DNA from: Sinonovacula constricta
Lineage: Eukaryota; Mollusca; Bivalvia; Cardiida; Solecurtidae
NCBI GenBank assembly: GCA_007844125.1
Contig: CM017559.1
Span: forward strand, 28,910,652 to 28,974,651
Direction of reading: 5' to 3'
Length of the DNA stretch: 64,000 bases
This document shows, in pieces, positions 28,301 to 43,300 of the stretch. The notes beneath the pieces were generated by a model, which had not been told where the DNA came from, searched no databases, and saw only the letters and a list, made by a program, of their open reading frames with translations. A program made the position numbers and the translations under genes. Position 1 is the stretch's first letter; each line of letters opens with the position of its first letter.

Positions 28301-31300
28301 GAAACCTTGATCGTAAGAAAATCAACCACACAAAACATAAATGAAACATAACATGACATTTGTGACACAATTTCTAATTTCTAAATGTCGTTATTATAGC
28401 TTTATAATTTGAACAAAGAACCTGATTATAAGAACTTCTGTATGTTTTGTTTTGTTCTCCCTTTCTTGTTGTGTTTTGTTTTTTGTTACATCAAACCAAC
28501 ACAGTTATAGTCGTATTGGCAACGTCCAGCTAATTATTAGTGGCGGAAGACCCCAGACTTATGTCTGCATACAACCATTGGTGCACAACAGGTTAGCTCA
28601 AAAACTTCCCCGCATGAAAGTTCTTGCCCAACCAGGACTCGAACCCAAAGGTGAGGGGCTGAGGAGTTTCAAGTTAGTGACTCTAACAACTTGTCAATGA
28701 GCGCCCCTCCCTTTCTTGTTGTTTCTCAATGGATTATCCTAATGTGATAATTCAAAGCTGTACAAAAGGCTAGGTACTTCATTGAGAAAATGAGATGTTG
28801 TACTTACATAAACAGCAAAATCTATCTATTTATAGTTTCTGTTGTACAATGTTTGTCTTGTAAAAAGGAACATAGTGTAAATATTGTGTCATAAAGTAAT
28901 TTGCATCTCTTATCTGGGGCTTGTCGAGAGCAACTTTAGTTTCTTGAAAGTGAAGTAGAGTTAATTATATTAAAATGCAGAAATTAAAATACTAAATTAA
29001 CCTGAAAATATGAAGTCAGAAACTTATCTGAAGCTATGGAATATGAATAAATCAAATGAGAGACATTAATGAATAGTCTCCCTTGAATAATGCCTAAATG
29101 CAAGTAGGTCCTTTCATTTGTTTTACTCGGTTTTTATGCTTGTGCTCTTTGGAGTGTATGTTGACTTTTCTGCCATTCTTATGAAACCCAGGTTAACCAT
29201 CATCAATAAACATGTCCATTTTCTTTTTTTAAAATAACATATCTCTATAAGTATTTAAATTAATTTTAAGCTTATATTTATGCAAAAGTAAGAAATTCAC
29301 TGTTTGTTATTGTAATATCTACAAAAGAACAGGCGATAAAGTCCAAGAATTTCAACTACAAGTACCTACCTACTGTTTGGAATACCTCAGATATTAACTA
29401 ACAAGGGAGACAATTTCCATTTCACCAATGTACCCCATTATGACTTAGAGTAAGACATAAAGACAAATAAAAAACTACAGGTATAGTTAGGTAGTTAATT
29501 AGAGTCACATATATAGACATATCTAGAAACTATAGTTATAGTTAGGCTGTGAATTAAGCCTATATTCACCAACCATTCTTAAACCTAAGTCATACCTTAA
29601 GCCCAAGTCACAATTTTCATATCAACAATAATAACCTTATTTATGAAGTTTCAATGTGATTTTAAGCTCAAAGTAGCAAAATTAAAGTGTCATGCAAAAA
29701 TACAGACATGTAACTAAATACATAATGAAGATAATAATAAAAATGGATTGAAATCCATGACTTGAGCAACTCTTTCTTTAGAATAGTTAGTGAAACTGGC
29801 CTTTGAGTCCGATAAAGACATATAGAAACTATACTTATAGTTAGGCAGTGAATAAAAGTCAGATATATAAACATATTCTGAAACTATAGTTAAAGTTAGG
29901 CAGTGAATAAGACTCAGATATATAGACATATCTAGAAACTATAGTTAAAGTTAGGCAGTGAATAAGACTCAGATATATAGACATATCTAGAAACTATGGT
30001 TATAGTTAGGCAGAAAACTAGTCAGATATATCAGTTATAGAGAACTAAATTTATAGTAGGTCTAGAATGATTCTGAATATATTAAACATGGTTAAAAATA
30101 GTCACATATAATCAATATTTACATCTTTAAGCATGATTATTATTAAAATAGTCCTTTGGATGCATATATTTGTTTGGTCTGCAATACTTATAAAACATTG
30201 TTATCATCAATTCCTGATTGCAAAACACTGAGTCTACAAATAAAAAGTTGTTTATAATATAAGTCTGATGAACTCTGAAGAGAATCATTGTATTGATCCA
30301 TGTCCCAGTGGATACGTTTCTTTTTCTAGTTCAGTAAATTTTCACCTATTTGCTAAGTTGGGTTTTTGTGTATAGAAAAAGTGTCTATATTCACTGTGAT
30401 GATATTGCATTTGAATATGAACATTTATCAGAAAGCGTTGAGCTTGGATTTGGTTCCCTGTTTGTCATACTACATAGTTTTAATGAGGATTCTAGACATG
30501 CTAGTGCTGATTTTGTTCTGTTACACCACACCAACATAGTTATGGTCCTATTGGCTTATTATAAGTTGAGGAGGTCCCCAGACAAATGTCTGGGTAGAAC
30601 CACAAGTGCACCGCAGGTCAACTGGAAGACTTTCCCAGATGGAAGTTCTCACCAGACCAGGACAAAACCCATACTATAAGGAGCTTAGGAGTTGGAAGTC
30701 AGTTTCTCGTATCGCATGGCCATGGGCTTACCGTTTGGTCATGGGCGTGTCATTGCTGAAAGATGTTAACTTATGTCAAAATCTGCTTATTACATACAAG
30801 TGAACTTTTTCTGAGGCTAAAGTGGGAGATTTTCACTTGCAAAGTGGGAGATTTGTTATTTTCATGTAAACAAATATGGAAGTTATCTGTTTCCAAGGAG
30901 GGAGATTTCTGAAAATGTGTAAAGCACCACTCACTTTCAGATCTTTTGAACCTTAAAAGTGGGAGCCTCCCTGTAAAAGTGGGAGAGTTCACATGTATGT
31001 TACTAGTTACTTATGAAACCCTAAAACACAGACAATTTAATCTTCAAGTATCCTTTTGCCATGTTTTACATTAGTACAATTATATTACAATCCATCATAT
31101 CTTTCATGCTACTCCCTTTTTTTGCCATACAAAATCATTGTTATTTTCTTTCAACTTCTTGCAAAACACATATTACAAGAGACTATTTAACAGTGTAAAA
31201 CCTCATCAAATAGCCCCCAAAGAGCTGGTGAATCTGGAATTACAATGTATTTGCATAAGTCTAGTTGTTTTGAGCTTATCGGAGGGTCAAGAGTATGATT

Positions 31301-34300
31301 GTAGGCTTATTGACAGTTCCAGTCAAACCGAATGTTTGTACTGCTGCAATATTTTAACCATGGAAAATTTCGTCACACTCCTTTTATGGCTATTAGTTGC
31401 ATGTACACTATGTAATCAATATGTGGGATCATCTGGCTGGCTCCACATGTGACATGTATATGCTATATCATGTGAGGTCTTATCGAAAGTGTAAAAGTCA
31501 AATTGACAATCCTTGAATTCTTCTTTTACTGAATGTCAAAGACCACATGATTTGAGGTGATGTTTAAAGTATTACATGTACCAGCTAAGCATGAATTGAT
31601 CAGGCATAGGAAAATAGTGTAGATCCTGCTGGGGGGCAGTTCGATCTGGACATGCACTCATTTCTGTTGGGTTTCTGTCCATAATAGCTTTGCAGGTAGT
31701 CTTTGTCAGCAAATAATGTTGAACCACTTTCAATTGAAATGATGTATATTAACTGATAACATTTACAATTAGGAACAATGTTAGTAGAAGCAAACAAAAC
31801 ATGCAGTTGATATACTCATTCAATTTCAGCATTAACGATTATGATGGGTATTAATCTAATGTTCTATCACTACCTTTTTTTTTTCTTTTTTTTTTTGGCT
31901 TTAGAGAATTCCCTATGGACTTTTTGAATGTGAAAATTCTTTAAAAAAAAAAGGTTGTGTAATAATAATGAAGGTCATGTAACACACATTTGCATTATTT
32001 TGGTACAACTAATTTGTTGGCTTTGCATTTATTGTCATTTTATAAGTTTCATGAGTATTCATTGAGTTGTTGTGTTTTAAACAAAAAGTGTATAAGCGCA
32101 ATTAAAATAATTTGAAATTCCATACTGCAGACACTCGTAGTTCTGTGAGGAGATGTCTTGAATGTTGATCCTACATGCAAACATACCTTGAGATTAGAGG
32201 ATTAGCCTTAATGTACCAACATCTGTGAGTGCGTTATTGTCTCCACAAGCCTTAATCTTTATCACTATCTCCGCATCTTTAATCTCTGCAAATAGTCAAT
32301 AAAACATGCACTTTATATACATAGTCACACTCACTGCCAGGCAACACCTTTAATAAACATGATGGGGTTTGCAGGTAAAAATAGATACAGATGTCAGAGC
32401 TAATTGCCCGGATGTTACGTGATCTCATTGAGAAAGTTGTCATGTAGTTTTCTTAGTTTAAAAATAGCTAACTGTGCAGCATGGCTTTGATATAGTTTTC
32501 TTAGTTTAAAAATAGCTAACTGTGCAGCACGGCTTGGATATAGTTTTCTTAGTTTAAAAATAGCTAACTGTACAGCATGGCTTTGATATAGTTTTCTTAG
32601 TTTAAAAATAGCTAACTGTGCAGCATGGCTTTGATATAGTTTTCTTAGTTTAAAAATAGCTAACTGTACAGCATGGCTTTGATATAGTTTTCTTAGTTTA
32701 AAAATAGCTAACTGTGCAGCATGGCTTTGATATAGTTTTCTTAGTTTAAAAATAGCTAACTGTACAGCATGGCTTTGATATAGTTTTCTTAATTTAAAAA
32801 TAGCTAACTGTGCAGCATGGCTTTGATATAGTTTTCTTAGTTTAAAAATAGCTAACTGTGCAGCATGGCTTTGATATAGTTTTCTTAATTTAAAAATAGC
32901 TAACTGTGCAGCATGGCTTTGATATAGTTTTCTTAGTTTAAAAATAGCTAACTGTGCAGCGTGGCTTTGATATAGTTTTCTTAGTTTAAAAATAGCTAAC
33001 TGTGCAGCGTGGCTTTGATATAGTTTTCTTAGTTTAAAAATAGCTAACTGTGCAGCATGGCTTTGATATAGTTTTCTTAGTTTAAAAATAGGTAACTGTG
33101 CAGCATGGCTTGGATATAGTTTTCTTAGTTTAAAAATAGCTAACTGTGCAGCGTGGCTTTGATATAGTTTTCTTAGTTTAAAAATAGCTAACTGTGCAGC
33201 ACGGCTTTGATATAGTTTTCTTAGTTAAAAAAAAGCCAACTGTGCAGTGTGGCTGGGATAGGCAATATATTTTTTAAATTGACAAGTGCAATGTTATGCT
33301 TAACTTTTCCTATGGATATAGAGCACCAATAAACAGCATTTTGTGTGATCTTTTCAGTTAACAATAATTTATTGGGCTGCATGAGAGAGAAAAAAAATGG
33401 TCCAAACTGTCAGATATACCTTTAATTGTTGTAATAAACAGGAATAAATAGATAAATAGGAATTGAACACACTGAAATTGTCACTTTCTTGTTGCAAAGT
33501 AACAATTCTAATAAACATATTTATTTATATTGGCCTTTTCTTTACCAAGTGACATAGTTGATAAAACAGATTGTTTGTTGCAGATCATTTTTAAACCTGG
33601 TATTCTACATATTAAGTAAAAGTTTTAATTTGAACATGCTTTCTTTCTTCTTCTTTTTTTTTTTTTTTTTTACTTAAGCCTGCTTGTTTTTACAAAAATG
33701 TAGTTCAGCATGGACTTTAAAATGATCCCTGATTTACATTATTATCAACAACCATTTTTCCTTTTTAATATTTCAACAATTTTATTAATTATGCAATGTC
33801 ATTTTGTTTTTGCTTTTTTATATAATTGACTTTTATCATTGTAAATTTATAAATATATTAACAGTCAATGCCAGGAAAGTGCTGCTAATGTGTTTCAATA
33901 TATATGACATACTTTAGTTTTAACACGTGCATTGGGGGTTTATTATAATATGCATTTGTCTGTTAGTTCATTATTTTTTTTATATATAGTACCTACTTTT
34001 CTCATTTATCAACGTGGTGCGTCATTTGGTTAATGCAGTTAAAAACATGTACTTTATTGACTGGCGCTCTTTGATGTTTAATTAAACAACAATGTATTGT
34101 ACCAGTACTGCATGAACCAGACTGCTGAAACCTATACTGTTGGTTTTTCTATTGCTTACATAATAAAATATTGAAATAACATAGACAGATGAAACAGCAA
34201 TGATTTCAATGTAATGATCTATTGTTCTTTCAAGTTAAATGACCCATGATGAAACAGCATAACAATAAACCATTTTCAACATTACCAAATACATTGCGGG

Positions 34301-37300
34301 CTTTACCTCATTTAAAATTCCCGTTCCTCTTAAAATAAATTCTAATGAAAAGCGGCAATAGATGAATTCTTCATAGTGAGCTCTCTGTGATGGGAGGTTA
34401 ATTAACTTCTGATGTCAGGAAGTGGGTACAAGTTTGGCTCCATAGCATTGTGTAACCTGGTAAAATATTGACCACCAATGACAAAATGGATCAAGTCACT
34501 GGTTATATTATGACTGGACCAGAAATCAAGGGAGGTAACTTTATCTTATAGAAGTGGTAATGATGAGTTATTGACATTGGTATGTACCCAGTGTATCTAA
34601 TAATACTATTATCTTTACTGACAACTTTGCTACATGGAAATTAATGAGAGGTTGCTCCTATGGCCGAGGGGTTAGACTTGTATCTTTTCAGCGTCTCATT
34701 GCATGGGTTTGAGTCCCGATTGAGGCGAGAATCTTGTGGGGAGAGATTTCCAGCTAATCTGCTGTGTTCCAGTGATTCTACCCAGGCATAAGTCTGGGGT
34801 CTTCCTCCACCAATAATTAGCTTGATGTGGCCAATATAGCCATAATTGTGTTGGTGCAATGTCGCAAAAAAAAACAACCCAAAAACAATGAGAAATTAAT
34901 AAGTCATTAATAAAGCCATTATATTGTATGCTCCTTTATCTGTAGTTAAAACTTTGTATAGTAGATTTTGCTATGGATAGAATAGATATTAAAAAAAAAA
35001 ATAGATAGTGATTTTGGGGGAATACATAAAAGCAATTAGACGATGAATATCTTGCAGCATGTTTTTTTGTTGTATTTTTGGCATAGCTGTCTTATCTCAC
35101 TTATGTCCTACTTAAGAAATACTGACACAAGGCTAGTCCTATTTAATACCAGAGTGACTCACATTGGTTAAAATTCCAGTTATTGCCATATACTTTATTA
35201 TTCTTGTTAAACATACCCAGGAGGGTAACAGTTTTAAACGGGTGGTCATTGAAGTCATAAACAGTCTCAAATTAATTTCCTTCTGTATTGGAGTGCATAA
35301 TGCATAAAACATCATCTTTAAATTGAGAGATTCAAAAAGTCCGAGCTACTGCTGTCAAAAATTTATAATCATTTAATGTCTTAAGTTGATTAAAATCCAT
35401 TTACTGAGATAAAAAAAAAGAACAATAATGCATTATGTCAGTTCAAGCTTCACCCAAGCTACATATTTTTTATTTTTAAAGATATTTGTTGTAAAATCTG
35501 TCATTGATGTAAAATGTTTTTAATAAATGGTTGTAATGAGATTAACCACAGTACCAGGTACTGCTCCATTACCAATGATAGCCACAGTACCAGGTACTGC
35601 TCCATTACCAATGATAGCATCAGTACCAGGTACTGCTCCATTACCAATGATAGCCACAGTACAAGATACTGCTCCATTACCAATGATAGCATCAGTACCA
35701 GGTACTGCTCCATTACCAATGATAGCATCAGTACCAGGTACTGCTCCATTACCAATGATAGCCACAGTACAAGATACTGCTCCATTACCAATGATAGCAT
35801 TAGTACCAGGTACTGCCCCATTACCAATGATAGCATCAGTACCAGGTACTGCTCCATTACCAATGATAGCCACAGTACAAGATACTGCTCCATTACCAAT
35901 GATAGCATCAGTACCAGGTACTGCTCCATTACCAATGATAGCATCAGTACCAGGTACTGCTCCATTACCAATGATAGCATCAGTACCAGGTACTGCCCCA
36001 TTACCAATGATAGCATCAGTACCAGGTACTGCTCCATTACCAGTGATAGCCACAGTACAAGATACTGCTCCATTACCAATGATAGCATCAGTACCAGGTA
36101 CTGCTCCATTACCAATGATAGCCACAGTACAAGATACTGCTCCATTACCAATGATAGCATCAGTACCAGGTACTGCTCCATTACCAATGATAGCATCAGT
36201 ACCAGGTACTGCTCCATTACCAATGATAGCCACAGTACAAGGTACTGCTCCATTACCAATGATAGCATCAGTACCAGGTACTGCTCCATTACCAATGGTA
36301 GCCACAGTACAAGATACTGCTCCATTACCAATGATAGCATCAGTACCAGGTACTGCTCCATTACCAATGATAGCATCAGTACCAGGTACTGCTCCATTAC
36401 CAATGATAGCCACAGTACAAGATACTGCTCCATTACCAATGATAGCATCAGTACCAGGTACTGCCCCATTACCAATGATAGCATCAGTACCAGGTACTGC
36501 TCCATTACCAATGATAGCCACAGTACAAGGTACTGCTCCATTACCAATGATAGCATCAGTACCAGGTACTGCCCCATTACCAATGATAGCATCAGTACCA
36601 GGTACTGCCCCATTACCAATGATAGCATCAGTACCAGGTACTGCTCCATTACCAATGATAGCATCAGTACCAGGTACTGCTCAATTACCAATGATAGCAA
36701 CAGTACCAGGTACTGCTCCATTACCAATGATAGCCTTAGTACAAGATACTGCTGATAGCTGTATATAGCCAATGTGACTGTGCTCTTTCTCAAACCCAAA
36801 CCAATCTTAGATTGACTATTGACATTTGACAAAATGTGGAAATGTCACAATGGGTTAAGACTATTGACATTTGACACTATCTGGAAATGTTGCAACACGT
36901 TTAGACTATCAGATCAATGCCACCTTCTACTGCGACACATTTTCATTTAGACAAGAGAAGCCTATATGATTTGGAGGGAATCAGTATGCCTTATGTTTGC
37001 TTTCAAAATGTTTGTTTTTTCTTTAACTACTATAACCCATTATTGTTGCATGTCTAGGTTGTCTTGCCAGCCTATGTTTCTGATGATTGCTATGTTTGCT
37101 GCTGTTCCATCTCTTGCCTGTATTCCTTACATGTTATCATCAGAAAACTGGGCAGAATTTCTTGGAAACTTAGTCAATGAGTTTTCATAATAATCTCTGT
37201 GGCTGTGCAATACCCAGATTGTGCTCGAGGCTACGCCGGGTATTACACAGCCAACTCAAACAATCCGATTCAGTGGATCGCACGCTGACGTAGTATTCCA

Positions 37301-40300
37301 TATGTATTTTTGACATGGTCAAATTGTCAAATGGCTTGGAATAGTATAATGGGATTGGGATTTGTCGGCATTTTTGCCGATACAGTGCAGCGACATTTTT
37401 ATCATTATAGCATAGGGGCACTTATGAGGTGCCCAGGGACTGAATCCGGCCAGTCCATTATACTGACACTGACGTGTCAGATGTAATGCTGTCCCCTTAG
37501 CCCCTAGCATTAGGAGGGAAGCCACTTCTACCAACTTTAAAGTCTTTGGTTTGACCAGACCGGGGTTTGAACCCACGACCTCCAGATCTGCAAGCCAATG
37601 CTCTACCACTTGAACTATTTTGGCCGGTGAATATTGTATTTGTTAATTGTTAATTAATAATAATATATGTTACACAGATGTCAAGAAGTTGTCTTGTTGG
37701 TGCATATTAAAGGTTACCAACTAATTAGATTTTATTTATAAAATGTTTACAGTGATATACTAGTACATGTACACTCTCAGAGTTTTGTGAGAAGTGAAAA
37801 CTAAAGTTAGCATAAATGGCACAAAAATACAGTGTCCCTCCATTTTAAAGTAATGTACTTTATGACTAAAAATGTTCCAATAATGTATACATATATATTA
37901 AATAATATGTTTCCTACAGTTTATTGACTGTCAGGGTGTGGCTTTTGAATAAAAATATTAATCATTTTTGCAACATATATTTTTGTTGCTTAGCAACGTT
38001 TTATTGACTGGAATACTATAATTGACAATTCAATTATTTTCAAATTATTTGTCCTTTTTAAGAAAAGTGTGTATATTCCTAAGGGAATGTGGAATTATTT
38101 GATACAAATACATATAATGTGAATTTACACTCTTCAGGAAACAGTGCTGTTGTTTTATAAATCAGGCACTGTAAAACCCACTTGACAAGATTGTTAGATA
38201 TTTAGAAAGAAGGCAATTCCATGTCTTAACTTATTCAGTACCCTGCTAAGTCAGGGAGACATGACACGACATAAATATAAATATAACCAATAGTAAGAAC
38301 TTACAAACTGCAGGTTTATTTAATTCATTTTATGATGCATGCTTATGATATATGATTTGAAATAAAATATAACAAAATGAAAAAAACAGCTGGTAATGTC
38401 TCATTTTAAATGTTTTCAAGACAAATGAATAGAAACATTTTGCTACATGCTGTGGAAGTTGTCAAATAAGAAAGAAAGAAGTATACAATAATGTAACATT
38501 GTAAATAGAGAAGAGGGATTGGGATTAGCCAGCATTTTTGCCGATACTGTGCAGCAACATTTCTATCAAATAGAGAAGAAAATACATAAAACAGTATGAT
38601 GCCATAAACAGGTGTCATACCAATAAACCAAAATAATGTGGTTTATTATTATTTTTACAATATATAATATTGTTAAGATAGTAAAATATTAAATAAGTAC
38701 TAGGAATTGACAAAAGCTTATTTAAAAAATAATAAAATTTAAGAGGATAGAGAGGATAGATGATGAGTAGGCAGAAAGTTCCATTTATACAACAGTTATG
38801 ATAATATACAATTGGGTAAATTACTAAATGTATACATACTATAAAATGTGATGGAGCCATCAAATAAATAAAGATACAAAATGAATGGGTTATGCTATTG
38901 TAAATTTAGGATTAAGATAATATGAACATTGGATTATGGTCAATTTCAATTAGAATTAATTTTACAATTTATAATTAAACTTCAACAAAGATTATTACTT
39001 ATCAACATGTTTAACAGTAACTGATGTTGAGACATGAAATGATAAGCATGTGTATATATAAGATAAGCAGCCCATAAAATTGACATGAGAGCACATATAA
39101 TAATTAATTTAAATAATGAGTACATGCTTTTGAGATCATAAGCACATAGAATTGATCAGAAGCATATAAATACTTATAATCAAGATAATATTTTCATAAA
39201 ATCAAAGTGAGGAGCAATGATGAGGACACAGATTTTAGATAATAGCCATATAGAATTTAAGTTATGAGCAATGATGAGGACACAGATTTAAGATTATAGC
39301 CATATAGAATTAAAGTTTTGAGCAATGATCAAAACACAGATTTAAGATTATAGTATTTAAGAATAAAAGAAATAAGCAATAATGAAAACATATAATTAAG
39401 ATAACCATAAAAATTAAAGTATGGGGCAATGATGAGAAAGTAGAATTCGGATAATAACAACATAGAATAAAAGATAGGATCACATACAATAAAGGTTATG
39501 AAAGGGTGGTGAACATAGAATGACAGTAAATAGCACATATTAAAGTCATGAGTGCATAGAGCTATGATCATGAGCACATAAAACTAAAAATCAATGGTAT
39601 ACATGCACTTTTAGGACGTAGAACTTGAGGTGGAACGACTCGCCTTACTTCCTTTGTTGGTGTTTTTGTTGTCCATCAGCGGAAATGTTGTTCCTTGACC
39701 ACTCCCGCTCTGGCTGGCTCGGAATGTCAATCGAGCACTGCGCTTCTTTCGACGGCAAAGTTGCCGTAAGAACTTCATCAACTCCTGCCGAAAGTTCTGT
39801 CCGGTAATACAGTACAGGACAAAGTTGATAGAGTGGTTAATATACAGCAGAATATAGCAAATGCACTTGACTAATAGCAAGGTGGACCTCTCTTCATCTG
39901 TCTTTGGTTTGAGTGGTAGTACAGTGTATAAAGCACTTGGTGTGGTGGTGAGTATCCAAACAAATGATATACACAGGAGAGTTATCGCCAGGCGGCGATG
40001 CGTGTACCGAGCCCGGCGGTCATCCTTGGTCATCTGGTTAGCAATTATCTGGCGGTGTTTTATAAGGCTCCAGATTATGAGGGTGTTAAAGATGAGGAGG
40101 GAGAGAAAAGGCAGGAAGGAGTAGAGGGTCAGATGAAGCCACGGGAGGATCCGATTATATAACAAGGCATGCCTCCCTTCTGCCATGGCGCACCGCTTGT
40201 TAGGATCTGTGACCAGATTAGCTGTCCAAAATAGATGCGCATTCAGAATTCCAAGACAGGCAGCAATGCTGGCAGAGATTATCTTGGCTCGGGAAAGGTT

Positions 40301-43300
40301 GCAAAATGATGTTGCTCGTAATGGAAACCAGACAACAATAAATCGTTCAACAGTGACAGCTACAATTAGCCAGGCAGAGAAGTGAAGGCTGAAGTAGATT
40401 AAGAACATAAGCAGTTTACAGCTTATGTCTGAGATATGCAGCATTTCAAAGCCAGTACACAGACGTATCCATGTCTTAAAGGCACTGACAAACAGGACAA
40501 CGGTGTCCGCCACAGCTAGAGTAGCCAGGTAGAAGAATGTTGAAGTCTGTCGCATCTCTCGACGCAGCATCACGATGAAGCTGAATACGTTTCCCATGGT
40601 GCCAACAGTGATGATGATGGGAAGGGACCATAGCAGAATTAGCTGTGTAACCCAATCTCCTTTCTGATTAGGCAGTTGTGATGTAGGGGTAGTCATGTTC
40701 CAAATGCTACTGTTGTAGCCAACTTGTGTGCTTGTGACGGTATAAATGTCTGTATGAATTTTCCATGTGCTATTATAGTCAGGTTGAATTTGTTGATTGG
40801 TGTCTGTGTTGTTTAAACTCCAAGTGAAACTCCGTGAAAAATTAAATAACTGAGTCATGGTGATAATTTAACTGACAGTTTGTCTATTTGTGTTTATGTT
40901 AGCAGATTGTTCTTCTCTTCTCAAATCATTGACTTGCTCATTGTAACCATCACTGAGCATTGAAAGAATCCACTCTCTAATACTGTTGACAGCATCTTCA
41001 CCAATGTTTATGGTGACAGGTGCTCCGTCCTGACTTCAGTAGGCATACATGTACACTGCCTGTCTTTAATAGTGGCTATTGATTTATTTGTTGTTAATTG
41101 AGCATCCTATTGTCTTTAGGGTCTCATTCCTGATGTCAAACTGAAAAAAAGATAATAAAAACTTCTTTTAGATATGATTTTTTTTTGTTTGATTTTTCCC
41201 CAGATACATATTTATGGTCATTTTATCACTATACAGGTAGAGTTAGTAGTTGATGTAAAGGTTAGAGGGGCTCCGCTCCCATGGTGTAGTGATAGAGTTG
41301 CGGATTTGTAACGTCTCAGACTGCTTAGCCTTTCACCGCGCGGGTTCGAGTCCAGTTCAGGACTTTATGTGAGAAGGTCTATCAGCTGACTTGGGATATG
41401 CTAGTCGTTCTATCCAGACATGTGTCTGGGATCTACCTCCACCAAAAAGCTGGATGTTGGTGTAATGATCATAAATAGTCAATGCAATATATTTCAAAAA
41501 CAAAACAAAGATTAGCCAGGGGAAACATTGTTGATTTGTTGAATTTTGTTTTGCCACATTATTTTGCTTTAAACTGTTTTTAACTCACATATGTTTATTT
41601 TTATCAAAACATTTCCAATTAATACAGAGCATTAAAATGGTTACATGTAAAGTAACAAAACATTAAACGGATATATCAGAATTTCTCCTACAGTCATACA
41701 GCACTTATAAAAATATTCCTATACAGTTATTTATAATTTTATGTAATAAACTTTTATTAACTATCATTGTACTCTATTTATGGCATAATGTTCATCAATT
41801 TTAATCATTTTATTTGATTGATGGTGTAATGTTCATCAGTTATAGAACAGGATTGTCTCAGTAAACAGATTATGATTGCCAATTAAAACTATTATTTGAG
41901 TGCATCAAGAACGGAAACATGAGCATAAAAGCCCACTTTAATATTAACATATTTTTGTAACTAATTGATTTATTTAAGTGTTATAATTATATTCTAAAAT
42001 GATATATTGACTGTAAGGGAACACAGTCCAGTTTTGTTTTTTTAAGTTTCAATTTAATGATCTATTAAGAAACATTGAAAGACATGATAACAACCATAAG
42101 GGAATACAGTTCAGTTTTTTTTTGTAAGTTTCAATTTAATGATCTATTAAGTAACATGGTAAGACATACATTACATACCTTTTTTTATTGTGATAAACTT
42201 TTTTTTTCAACACGTTATTGTTGCTATTTTTAAAAATTCATTCCAGTCCATTCACTCCATCATAAACTTATATTTCACCTTCAGTGGTAACGTTAATATT
42301 CCTTCATGTCCAATTACTTAACTATGTCACTTTGTTTCAACTAACACAATAAATAAATTGTCCCCCTAATTCCTGTCTGTATTTCCTTTATATATTTTTT
42401 ATTTTTTTTTATCCAGTTTATTTTACTATTTCACTTTCTGCAAGTTAAACTGTTAAAAAAGAATTTAACACTAAAATATTAAATTTACTTTGAGAAAGAA
42501 AATCTTCCAAAATTCCTTTACATTAAATTTATGGTACACTAGTTTGAAATTCCTTTTTGTTAGTCACTTTGTCTATCCGTTAACTATCAGTAGTAATGTA
42601 ACATCCATTTTAACTAAGTCATTTTTTCTCCAGCTATATTGCTATAAGAAGTTCACCTACTTCATTACCTTGATAATAATGTCAGAAATTAATTTCAAAA
42701 GATATAAGACAATTTCTCATATTCTTTCACTTTTGATTATCAGTGGCTTTTTAACCATTAGAAATGCTGCTGTTCTATTCCAATCCTATTCCATTCACTT
42801 ACTCACTTTGTTTTATTGGTCAGCTATTGGCTTCTGTTGACTGCTGCCATGGCTGGGTTGATCTATATCCAGAGAGGCTGTTCTTATACGCTATAACCAG
42901 GGAGAGACAATGTAAAGGATGTTAGAGTCCTCTTAGAGAAGTCACAATGTTATAGTCCCCTTGGAGAAGTCACATTGTTATAGTTCCCTTGGAGAAGTCA
43001 CAATGTTATAGTTCCCTTGAAGAAGTCTCAATGTTATAGTCCTCTGGGAGAAGTCACAATGTTATAGTCCTCTGGGAGAAGTCACAATGTTATAGTCCTC
43101 TTGGAGAAGTCACAATGTTATAGTCCCCTTGGAGAAGTCACAATGTTATAGTCCCCTTGGAGAAGTCACAATGTTATAGTCCTCTGGGAGAAGTCGCAAT
43201 GTTATAGTCCTCTTGGAGAAGTCACAATGTTATAGTCCCCTTGGAGAAGTCACAATGTTATAGTCCCCTTGGAGAAGTCACAATGTTATAGTCCCCTTGG

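Noticed and set aside
31138..31452. 104-codon frame with a hydrophobic C-terminal part
   Set aside because: No known domain, no supporting signals; chance frame is most likely.
35501..36832. Frames of 333-443 codons on both strands
   Set aside because: The 36-bp unit has no stop in these frames; open frames on both strands at once point to repeat, not protein.
39625..40385. Plus-strand frames of 60-87 codons
   Set aside because: Shadows of the GPCR on the other strand.
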